Part shown: positions 15,105-22,246 of the stretch, in pieces
Layout: each line of letters begins with the position of its first letter
Numbering within the stretch: position 1 is the first letter of the stretch
Origin: Chlorobium sp.
GTDB lineage: Bacteria; Bacteroidota; Chlorobiia; Chlorobiales; Chlorobiaceae
Direction of reading: 5' to 3'
Assembly (NCBI GenBank): GCA_028277225.1
Contig: JANQHB010000072.1
Span: forward strand, 1 to 51,650
DNA: 51,650 nucleotides
Position numbers and translations under genes: made by a program
The notes under the pieces: generated by a model
The model's database searches: none
What the model was told of the DNA's origin: nothing
What the model saw: only the letters and a program-made list of their open reading frames with translations

Positions 15105-15414
15105 AGTTGTAGAGGTGGTTTTCGAGGTCGACCGAGCCGTCAGCCCTGAAGGTCACCCCTTCGGTTTCCAGCATTTTTCGCATTGCCTGCGGGGAAGAAA
15201 AATGTGCCTTACCGGTCAGGTGACCGTTGCGGTTTACGACACGGTGCGCCGGAACCTCTGCCAGATCGGCTTTATTGAGGGCCCAGCCTACCATTCGGGC
15301 GGCAGACCGGAGGCTTATCTGTTCGGCTATGATGCCGTATGTCGATACTCTGCCTTCAGGTATACGGCAAACGAGTTCGTAAACCCTGTCGTAAAATGAT
15401 CGATCGGCTGTCAT
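15070..15414 (-). CDS. Alkyltransferase-like (ATL) DNA repair protein
   Basis: A 114-aa protein homologous to the C-terminal DNA-binding domain of O6-methylguanine-DNA methyltransferase. VYELVCRIPEGRVSTYGIIA is the family opening, RSAARMVGWAL carries the Arg finger, and VPAHRVVNRNGHLTG is the active-site loop. The methyl-accepting Cys of PCHRV is replaced by Ala56. ATL proteins bind O6-alkylguanine without removing the alkyl group and recruit nucleotide excision repair. It starts 26 bases after the rlpA stop and is probably co-transcribed with it. Its stop lies inside the 3' end of the convergent transaldolase gene. Confidence 0.85.
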   Translation of the reverse strand: MTADRSFYDRVYELVCRIPEGRVSTYGIIAEQISLRSAARMVGWALNKADLAEVPAHRVVNRNGHLTGKAHFSSPQAMRKMLETEGVTFRADGSVDLENHLYNFTPCRKSQRPS

Positions 15415-15440
15415 AAAAACGCACGGTTTTGCAACGGATG

Positions 15441-16058
15441 TTATCGGCTGGCGGTTTCTGCTCTCAGGGAGACAACTTCCACATAAACCCTTGCGGTCCC
15501 CTTTTCATAAAAGCCGAGTTTTTTTGCGGCGCCCGCACTCAGATCGATCACCCGGTCATGGGCAAAGGGGCCCCGGTCATTGACTCTCACGATAACCGAT
15601 TTTTTTGTTTCCAGGTTTGTGACCCTGGCATAGACAGGAAGAGGGAGATATTTGTGGGCGGCACTGAGCTTGTCAGGATCGAACTTCTCTCCATTTGCCG
15701 TGATTTTGCCGCCGGCCTTTCTTCGTGTTTCTTCACCGTACCATGAGGCTATTCCCGTTTCACGGTAGCTTCGGGATTCCTCGACGCTCATTGGAACATA
15801 GGTCTTTCCGTAGACGACATAGGGCGCATTTTTTACGCGTCCCTGTCTGACGGCCTCTTCGGGTGATAATCCGTCGATCGATTCGATTTCATCGCGGGTG
15901 AAGGGTGATGTAACGGTATTGACCGCAAATTTACCGACCGAATAGACTGTTTTGGTCGCTGTAGAAACGACAGTGCAGCCATGCAGTACAAAGAGTGCTG
16001 GCAGGGTGAACGGCAGATATCTTCGTAAGCGGCAAAATGCCCGTTGTATGCTCTTCAT
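15441..16058 (-). CDS. rlpA: RlpA-like lipoprotein (septal ring lytic transglycosylase family)
   Basis: A 205-aa lipoprotein with a lipobox ending LHGC (Cys28). The double-psi beta-barrel domain spans about residues 100-200: ETGIASWYGEE, TANGEKFDPDKLSAAHKYLP, VRVNDRGPF and RVIDLSAGAAKKLG are all RlpA signatures. Some RlpA proteins cleave naked glycan strands at the septum. The C-terminal SPOR domain of the E. coli protein is absent, as in many bacteria. A lipid-anchored periplasmic location is expected. The downstream gene on the same strand is the ATL protein. Confidence 0.9.
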   Translation of the reverse strand: MKSIQRAFCRLRRYLPFTLPALFVLHGCTVVSTATKTVYSVGKFAVNTVTSPFTRDEIESIDGLSPEEAVRQGRVKNAPYVVYGKTYVPMSVEESRSYRETGIASWYGEETRRKAGGKITANGEKFDPDKLSAAHKYLPLPVYARVTNLETKKSVIVRVNDRGPFAHDRVIDLSAGAAKKLGFYEKGTARVYVEVVSLRAETASR

Positions 16059-16212
16059 GGTTGATGCTTTTGGATGAAAAATAGCGAAAAGAGTCGATAT
16101 ACGCTATGCTCCCTGTGTCTTGCATCTCCGGCACGATCGACAATCGCTTAATTCAGGTTGAAATAATGGCACGATTGGCTTTATTTTTAATGAGCCGTAT
16201 TCGGTAACGAGC

Positions 16213-16983
16213 ATGGGTTTGAATATGATACAAGGAAAGCAAGGAGTTCTTGTCATTCATGGATTTACGGCATATCCCGAAAGTGTCGGTCCGCTTGTTG
16301 ATGCAATCGCGGCAAGAGATATTCCTGTTTCAGCACCTGTACTCAAAGGGCATGGAAAACCTTCCCCGGAACACCTGCGCGGCGTAACATGGCAGGACTG
16401 GATGAAGGATGCCCAGAGTGCATATATCGATCTGTCACGCAAGGTCGATGAAGTTGTTATTGTGGGACACAGCATGGGTGCGCTGATCGCGCTCAACCTT
16501 GCAGCAAGATTCCAGGATGAACAACTGGATTCCCTTGTTCTGGCAGCGCCGCCTTTTCGCGTGACATCAATGCTTGGTCCGGGAAGGCCACTGCATGTTT
16601 TCGCCCCTTTGCTGAAAAGGATGTTCAGGAACTGGGAGCTTGACACCGAGTTCGGCGACCGTGAAGAAGTGTGCCGCAAGGCTCATTACCACTGGGCGCC
16701 GACCGACGCAATTTTTTCATTTTTCAAGCTGATAGCCTATACCGAAGATCGTCTGAAAGATGTCCATGCACCGTTTCTCCTTCTTCTTGGCGGGCAAGAC
16801 AGCACGATCCTCAAAGAGAGTGCGAAAGTTCTTGATAAAGGTTCGGCTACCCGACCGGAAGAAAAGGAGATGCTTCTACTGGATCGTTCTGATCACCAGA
16901 TGTTCTGTGATTCAGAAAAAGAACGGGCGATCGATGCAGTGACGGTATATCTGAATTCACGGTTCCGTCGCACCGGACCGTAA
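16213..16983 (+). CDS. Carboxylesterase / monoacylglycerol lipase-type alpha/beta hydrolase
   Basis: A 256-aa hydrolase of the family containing Est30-like carboxylesterases and bacterial monoacylglycerol lipases. VLVIHGFTAYPESV holds the oxyanion HGF, VVIVGHSMGALIA the nucleophile Ser87, LLLLGGQDSTI the acid Asp and LLDRSDHQMFCD the catalytic His. VLKGHGKPSPEHLRGVTWQD is typical of this group. No signal peptide is visible, so it is probably cytoplasmic. The exact ester substrate is unknown. An internal ATG at 16225 is an alternative start, and no good ribosome binding site decides between them. Confidence 0.85.
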   Translation: MGLNMIQGKQGVLVIHGFTAYPESVGPLVDAIAARDIPVSAPVLKGHGKPSPEHLRGVTWQDWMKDAQSAYIDLSRKVDEVVIVGHSMGALIALNLAARFQDEQLDSLVLAAPPFRVTSMLGPGRPLHVFAPLLKRMFRNWELDTEFGDREEVCRKAHYHWAPTDAIFSFFKLIAYTEDRLKDVHAPFLLLLGGQDSTILKESAKVLDKGSATRPEEKEMLLLDRSDHQMFCDSEKERAIDAVTVYLNSRFRRTGP

Positions 16984-17211
16984 TGATGCCTGCAGGAAAG
17001 CTCCAGCCTTTTTTGGCCGGATATCCCTTCGCTTGTAACAGAATCGTAACAGTCAGATGAGCGGTATACTCAAACGGTTCCTTATTTTTTTACTTTATGG
17101 TTGACCGACAGTCACACAGTTCTGCAACAGATAGTGCTTTTCAACGAGGACGGCAGATCCGTGAGCATTTTTTTCCTGTATCCGGCCGTCTGATATTTTC
17201 TTTCACCAACT

Positions 17212-18663
17212 ATGAATAATGCGATGCCCTCATCATTTGTACACAGGTTCGGAATTTCACGCTTTCTTCTTCCACTCCTTGTTCTCCTGACGGTTTCATG
17301 TGCTACAGTCGATGTTGTACAGTCTGATCCGGTCGAAAGGCAGGATGGGCCAAAGTATGTGTTTTATTTTATCGGTGACGGCATGGGTATGGCTCAGGTG
17401 AAGTTAGCCGATGCCGTACTGGAGAATCGCCAGTCTCTTGTCATGACTTCCCTGCCGTTTTCCGGCACGGCAACGACTGAAGCCGAGGATCGTTATATCA
17501 CCGACTCTGCTGCTGCGGGCACAGCTCTTGCAACAGGCCATAAAACATCTGTAGGGATCATCTCCAAAGACAGCAGATTGTCCGGAAACCTTGAAACTGT
17601 AGCCGAAATGGCCAGAGACAAAGGGATGCAGGTAGGCATCGTATCGAACGTCAGTATCGATCACGCTACCCCGGCCTGTTTTTATGCGCATTCCGAAAGC
17701 AGAGACAACTATAAGGAGATTGCCGAACAGATGGCTTCAAGCGGCTTCGACTATTTCGGAGGCGGTTACGCACGCGGCGATCTGGAGGGCGGCAGGCCGG
17801 TCGGCAGAATTGTCGCGATCATGAAGGGCAGTGGCTACAGGGTTATCGAGGGATGGAAAGGATTCAATGAGGTTCCGTCCGATCTGAAATGCTGGGCGTT
17901 CGAAAGCTATGACAGTAATGGCGCTATTGACTATGCCATCGACAGGGAGCCGGACAAGCTGAGTCTTGCTGATTATACCAGGAAAGGAATTCAACTTCTG
18001 GATAACACGAACGGTTTTTTCCTGATGGTCGAGGGAGGCAAGCTAGACTGGGCATGTCATGCAAACGACGGTGCTACAGCAGCTCATGAAGTTGTCGATT
18101 TCGATTTTGCCATAGCAGAAGCGCTGGAGTTTTATCGCAGCCGTCCCGCTCAGACACTTATCGTCGTTACGGCAGATCATGAATGCGGCGGACTTGGCAT
18201 TGGTAACCGGGAGGTTAGTTACGGCGGCGATATCACACTTCTGCGGCACCAGCAGATTTCCGCCGAGGAGTTTTCCGAAAAAGTCTCTCGCTGGTCAAAA
18301 AGAAAGCAGGTCAGTTTTCCCATGGCTCTTGACAGCGCCAGGGTCTATTTTGGTCTTGGGGACACATCGCTCGATAAAGCGCTTCTTCTTTCCAGAGCTG
18401 AACGGGAGGAACTGAAAAAAGCCTACAGTGCAAGCATGAGCGGGAGATCGGATACCAGTCTCTACGGCAAGGGCGATCCGCTGACGGTGACGTTGACCAG
18501 GGTTTTGAACCGAAAGGCGGGAATCGGCTGGACGACCGATTCGCATACAGCCATTCCCGTACCGGTCTTTGCGATCGGTGCAGGAGCGGAAGCATTCAAC
18601 GGTTTTTATGACAATACCGATATTGCCAAAAAGATCATCGAGGCCGCAGGGTTGCGGCGATAA
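17212..18663 (+). CDS. Alkaline phosphatase, probable lipoprotein
   Basis: A 483-aa alkaline phosphatase (PhoA superfamily). The N-terminus has a hydrophobic signal segment ending in TVSC (Cys30), a plausible though not perfect lipobox. YFIGDGMGMAQ carries metal ligand Asp56, and TDSAAAGTALATGHK carries the phosphorylated Ser99. VEGGKLDWACHAND, VVTADHECGG and WTTDSHTA supply further metal ligands. It would release phosphate from organic esters in the periplasm. It stands alone, with a 228-bp gap upstream; I saw no clear Pho box. The ribosome binding site is poor, so the exact ATG (17212 or 17224) is uncertain. Confidence 0.9.
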   Translation: MNNAMPSSFVHRFGISRFLLPLLVLLTVSCATVDVVQSDPVERQDGPKYVFYFIGDGMGMAQVKLADAVLENRQSLVMTSLPFSGTATTEAEDRYITDSAAAGTALATGHKTSVGIISKDSRLSGNLETVAEMARDKGMQVGIVSNVSIDHATPACFYAHSESRDNYKEIAEQMASSGFDYFGGGYARGDLEGGRPVGRIVAIMKGSGYRVIEGWKGFNEVPSDLKCWAFESYDSNGAIDYAIDREPDKLSLADYTRKGIQLLDNTNGFFLMVEGGKLDWACHANDGATAAHEVVDFDFAIAEALEFYRSRPAQTLIVVTADHECGGLGIGNREVSYGGDITLLRHQQISAEEFSEKVSRWSKRKQVSFPMALDSARVYFGLGDTSLDKALLLSRAEREELKKAYSASMSGRSDTSLYGKGDPLTVTLTRVLNRKAGIGWTTDSHTAIPVPVFAIGAGAEAFNGFYDNTDIAKKIIEAAGLRR

Positions 18664-18768
18664 TGGAGGCACAGTTTTTTTATCTTTTTTCATAGCGGGT
18701 AGCCAGGTGATTTCTTGCATTTCAAGATTCAGGCCCCGCATCGCAACAACAAGACGGATGGAGGATTT

Positions 18769-19755
18769 ATGGCTGACCTGTCGACAACATATATGGGTAT
18801 CAAACTTAACAACCCCGTGATTGCCGGGAGCTCCGGTATGACGGGTAGTCTGGATAACGTCAGAAAGGCAGCCGATGCCGGGGCGGGCGCGATTGTTTTG
18901 AAATCGTTGTTCGAAGAGCAGATTCGTCACGAAACAGGTTATGCGATCGAGGCCAACGAACAGCTTTCGTATTATGCCCAGGCGGAAGACTATATCAGCA
19001 GCTATACGCGGGGTAATGACCTTCGAGAGTATCTCGATCTGATCAGCGGTTGCAAGGAGCAGGTCGATATTCCTGTCATTGCAAGCATCAACTGTGTGTC
19101 ATCGTCCGAATGGACCGGGTTTGCAACACAGATTGAACGTGCCGGTGCAGACGCTCTCGAACTGAACCTTTTTATGCTTCCCTCCGATCCTGCGATTGAC
19201 AGCGCACAGCGTGAAGGCGCCTACCTCGATATTCTTCAAGACGTGACAAAAAAACTGCGGATTCCGGTTGCGGCTAAAATCGGCAGCTATTTTTCCGGTC
19301 TCGCCAATATGGCCGTCAAGATAGCCGGTACCGGTGTGTGCGGGATTGTCATGTTCAACCGGTTCTACTCGCCGGATATCGATATTGACTCTTTCGAGCT
19401 GAAACCGTCAAGCGTTTTCAGCTCACCGGAAGAAATGGCTTTTTCACTCCGCTGGGTTGCCATGCTCTCCTCAAGGATACCATGCGACATTGCCGCTTCG
19501 ACCGGAATCCATGACGGAACCGGGCTTATCAAGCAGCTGCTGGCAGGAGCCAGGGCGGGTCAGGTGGTTTCGGCGCTCTACAAAAACGGGTATTCGGTTA
19601 TCAAGAGCATGCTCGAGGAACTTGATGCCTACATGGCGCGCCACGGTTTTTCGTCGCTTGACGAAATGATCGGCAGGATGAGCATAGCCAAGGCCGACAA
19701 TCCTGCCGCTTACGAGCGTGTCCAGTTCATGAAGCACTTCGGAGGGATATCGTAA
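18769..19755 (+). CDS. Dihydroorotate dehydrogenase-like protein
   Basis: A 328-aa FMN-binding TIM-barrel protein of the class I dihydroorotate-dehydrogenase-like group. LSTTYMGIKLNNPVIAGSSG is the usual opening, VIASINCVSSSEW, ALELNLFMLPSD, VAAKIGSYFSG and DIAASTGIHDGTG are strand-end motifs, and GARAGQVVSALYKNG is near the phosphate site. Such proteins in anaerobes are commonly distinct from the true PyrD, so the substrate is uncertain. GGAGG before the ATG at 18769 decides the start; an upstream ATG at 18715 would add 18 residues of non-family sequence. Confidence 0.85.
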   Translation: MADLSTTYMGIKLNNPVIAGSSGMTGSLDNVRKAADAGAGAIVLKSLFEEQIRHETGYAIEANEQLSYYAQAEDYISSYTRGNDLREYLDLISGCKEQVDIPVIASINCVSSSEWTGFATQIERAGADALELNLFMLPSDPAIDSAQREGAYLDILQDVTKKLRIPVAAKIGSYFSGLANMAVKIAGTGVCGIVMFNRFYSPDIDIDSFELKPSSVFSSPEEMAFSLRWVAMLSSRIPCDIAASTGIHDGTGLIKQLLAGARAGQVVSALYKNGYSVIKSMLEELDAYMARHGFSSLDEMIGRMSIAKADNPAAYERVQFMKHFGGIS

Positions 19756-19780
19756 CGCTACTGTACTCAGAGCAAGAGCC

Positions 19781-19802
19781 GTCCCCGGAGATGTCCGGGG
19801 AC
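19781..19802. terminator. Perfect GC-rich hairpin between convergent genes
   Basis: GTCCCCGGA and TCCGGGGAC form a perfect 9-bp stem with a 4-base loop, 26 bases after the stop of the DHODH-like gene. The plus strand continues GATAAAAAG and lacks a T-run, so it could be an atypical terminator for either strand. Confidence 0.4.
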
Positions 19803-19904
19803 GATAAAAAGTTACAGAGCAAGGCTTTTGAGGCAACTGCTTTGCGTTTGTCTGTGACCGGTGGCTGGTCATATGGAGAAGGAGGCAGGTTCTCTTCTCT
19901 ACCG

Positions 19905-20657
19905 TTACCGCAAGGTCAGGGCAAGAACAGCGTGAACTTCCAGATCCTCTGACTCTTCTGTAAGGCCGAACGATGCGCCTGTTTTAAAGATAACGGCTTC
20001 GCTCAGAGACATGTATACTCCCGGAACGAGCACAATAGAGGGGTTGTCCTCAACGGTGCCAAGCAGTTCAATACCGGCCTCCATCCAGTCCCATTCAGGA
20101 ACGATATGCCCTTTACCGGCAAGAGAGACGCTCAACTCATCAGCGTCGCCGAATTTCACCTCTCTTTCATAGTGGATGTTCGACGTCACGTTTATGTCTC
20201 CGGGAAGTTCCTTGCTGAGTATGAGTGTTCCGGCCAGGATCTGCTTGCCGTCTATGAGATCCCTGCTTTTTTGAAACGGTATTTCATATTCAACATTCAA
20301 ACCGACATCGACCAGCCATGCGTCCGGTTCGGTTATCTGATACTGGAATCCAAAGGCAAAGGCTTCAAAGAAAGCGGATTGGTTGTCTATATGCAGCAAA
20401 TGGGTGTGGATGCCAAACGTGAGGCGGTCTGAAATGCCGTATATGAATGTTGGTGTTATTTCCCACTCGTCAAGACTTGAGTCGTCATATGAGGGTTTGT
20501 AGTAATCAAATCCGCCGAAAAAAATCATACCGCCTTTGGGCGCCTGAGCATAGCTCTCTGTACGAAGGAATTCTTTGGCGTGGTGAGCAAAAGAACTGGA
20601 AGCGGAAAAGAACGTAACAAGACAAAGAAGCGGGATCGAAAGTGTTTTATTCTGCAT
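19905..20657 (-). CDS. Outer-membrane beta-barrel protein of unknown function
   Basis: A 250-aa protein with a signal peptide (MQNKTLSIPLLCLVTFFSAS, cleavage probably after SFA, leaving HHAKEF at the mature N-terminus). The rest alternates hydrophobic and polar residues in a pattern of beta strands, such as WEITPTFIYGISDRLTFGIH and AWLVDVGLNVEYEIPFQ. It ends in VHAVLALTLR, an amphipathic last strand but without the usual terminal Phe. It resembles transporter-like or 'copper resistance/hydrocarbon' small barrels in general shape only. The substrate is unknown. Confidence 0.7.
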   Translation of the reverse strand: MQNKTLSIPLLCLVTFFSASSSFAHHAKEFLRTESYAQAPKGGMIFFGGFDYYKPSYDDSSLDEWEITPTFIYGISDRLTFGIHTHLLHIDNQSAFFEAFAFGFQYQITEPDAWLVDVGLNVEYEIPFQKSRDLIDGKQILAGTLILSKELPGDINVTSNIHYEREVKFGDADELSVSLAGKGHIVPEWDWMEAGIELLGTVEDNPSIVLVPGVYMSLSEAVIFKTGASFGLTEESEDLEVHAVLALTLR

Positions 20658-20835
20658 AAAAACCTCGGGTGATTGGTGTTGTTGCTCTTATGTAACAATT
20701 GTCTTGATAATAACAGCTTTTATTGGTTTTTCCATGTCAGGATAGTATGTATGATGTGTCACGGCTGGTTCTTTTTATGCCCTGAGTATCAATCCGCGGT
20801 TCCTGCCTGATTCAGAATGTCATTGAAAACACAAA

Positions 20836-20857
20836 GGCCCCGGAACATGCCGGGACC
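20836..20857 (-). terminator. Rho-independent terminator of the metalloprotease gene
   Basis: On the minus strand, GGTCCCGGCATGTTCCGGGG pairs into a GC-rich hairpin followed by a T-rich tail TTTGTGTTTT. It lies about 40 bases after the stop of the metalloprotease gene at 20899. Confidence 0.7.
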
Positions 20858-20898
20858 TCTGGTACTGCTGAATGTCAGCTGGATCGGAAGCGCTTGTC

Positions 20899-21537
20899 TC
20901 AGAGCGATGTCAGCATTCTTGGGCTCTGGAGGTGGTTGATAACCTTCGTTATGAAGCTTTCCAGTTCTGCCGGGAATTTTTCTGTGCTTGTACCGTAACC
21001 AGGAGCGGTGAAGTATGCGAAAGCTTCTGCCCAGTATTCTTCGAGATTGGTGTTTGCATAGTCGCTCGGGCTGAATCCTTTGGCTTTCATCTGTTTGACC
21101 AGCGCTCTCCATTCGCTTCCGGTAACATCCATTCTGCGGTCGATGACGTGGCCGAATTCGTGGCGAAGGGTGTGTTCGAGTCTGTTGGTCGAGAAAACGA
21201 TTTCGTCTCTTGTGTAGTTGTAGAATCCTCTGTTTCTGTCTGTGACGAAAAGGACGTTGACTCTCGGCAGCTCGACGCCATAGGTTGCTTCGACTCTGGC
21301 GACCTCTTTATTGATCCTGTTGAGTTTATTGAGGCGCTGTTCCTTTGAGACCTTTTTACCGTAGTATCCGCGTCCGTTGTAGGCGATGAAGTTGTAGGTC
21401 TCTTTTGCAACCGCTTCAGCTTCGGAAAGTGTTGCTGCAGGAGTGAATGTGTTGGCGGCCAATGCCGGAGCAGCGGTAAGCATGGTGAGTGCGATTGTTG
21501 CGGCTGTGAGGAGGCTTGTGAAAGTTGAGCGTGTCAT
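20899..21537 (-). CDS. Secreted zinc metalloprotease-like protein
   Basis: A 212-aa protein with a signal peptide (MTRSTFTSLLTAATIALTML..., cleavage near AAPALA-AN). The catalytic signature is LRHEFGHVID, an HExxH zinc site, followed about 30 residues later by NLEEYWAEAFAYF, whose Glu would be the third zinc ligand of a gluzincin. This layout resembles the ATLF/anthrax-toxin lethal-factor-like M34-type fold, but the identification is not certain. The target is unknown. GGAG lies 6 bases before the ATG at 21537, so that start is preferred to the one at 21552. A perfect palindrome lies about 30 bases upstream. Confidence 0.75.
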   Translation of the reverse strand: MTRSTFTSLLTAATIALTMLTAAPALAANTFTPAATLSEAEAVAKETYNFIAYNGRGYYGKKVSKEQRLNKLNRINKEVARVEATYGVELPRVNVLFVTDRNRGFYNYTRDEIVFSTNRLEHTLRHEFGHVIDRRMDVTGSEWRALVKQMKAKGFSPSDYANTNLEEYWAEAFAYFTAPGYGTSTEKFPAELESFITKVINHLQSPRMLTSL

Positions 21538-21848
21538 GATAATCTCCGGCATTGTTTCGTTGACGTTTCTACTGTAGTAGAGTCAATGGCCGTGCCAGGA
21601 AATGTCATGACATCGATAGGTGTCTGTTTTATAGTCAGTTACAGCGTTTTGTCATGTGTTTTTCAGCAGGGTTGTTCGGGCGGGCATCTGAGCCGGGACG
21701 GACGCATTGCGCGTTTGCGGGACAGTTGTGCCGCACTGACGAAGAAGAGTCCGGGACACAGGGGTTTTTCTTATTTTGGTAGTGAAGCGCGTACATTGAA
21801 GCAGTTTCCGTGACATCAAGCATCATTAATTATTCAATACCGACTGCC
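21538..21848. other. 311-bp divergent intergenic region
   Basis: No gene is supported between the metalloprotease and HIT genes. A 14-base perfect palindrome TCTACTGTAGTAGA lies at 21568-21581, 31 bases upstream of the metalloprotease start, where an operator would be expected. Confidence 0.4.
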
Positions 21849-22232
21849 ATGGGACATTCTGATCCGAACTGTCTGTTCTGTAAAATTGTAAGCGGTGATA
21901 TTCCTGCCGGGATCGTCTACCGGGACGAGTATGTGCTTGCATTCAGGGATATCAACCCTGCGGCTCCCGAGCATCTGCTTATTATTCCGCAGAAACACAT
22001 TGCTTCACTCAACGACCTGTCGGGAGATGAGGATACCGTGATTGCGGGTCATATTCTCCAGGCGGCAGGAGCGGTAGCGGAAAAGTCGGGTATCGCGGGC
22101 TCCGGCTACAGACTTGTCTTCAATACAGGTCCCGATGCCCTGCAGAGCGTTTTTCATATTCACGCTCATCTCATCGGCGGCCGGAGGATGGGCTGGCCGC
22201 CATTTGCCGAGGAGTCGGTCAAACACGGTTAG
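21849..22232 (+). CDS. HIT-family nucleotide-binding protein
   Basis: A 127-aa protein of the Hint branch of the histidine-triad superfamily. CLFCKIVSGDIPAGIVY is the classical opening, INPAAPEHLLIIPQKHIASL is the middle block, and FHIHAHLIGGR (residues 102-112) is the HxHxH motif with the nucleophilic His105. Hint proteins hydrolyse nucleoside phosphoramidates. The ATG at 21849 before GHSDPNCLFC is preferred to an upstream GTG at 21810. The aconitase gene begins 14 bases after the stop, so the two are probably one transcript. Confidence 0.9.
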   Translation: MGHSDPNCLFCKIVSGDIPAGIVYRDEYVLAFRDINPAAPEHLLIIPQKHIASLNDLSGDEDTVIAGHILQAAGAVAEKSGIAGSGYRLVFNTGPDALQSVFHIHAHLIGGRRMGWPPFAEESVKHG

Positions 22233-22246
22233 GCGGAAGGGACAGC

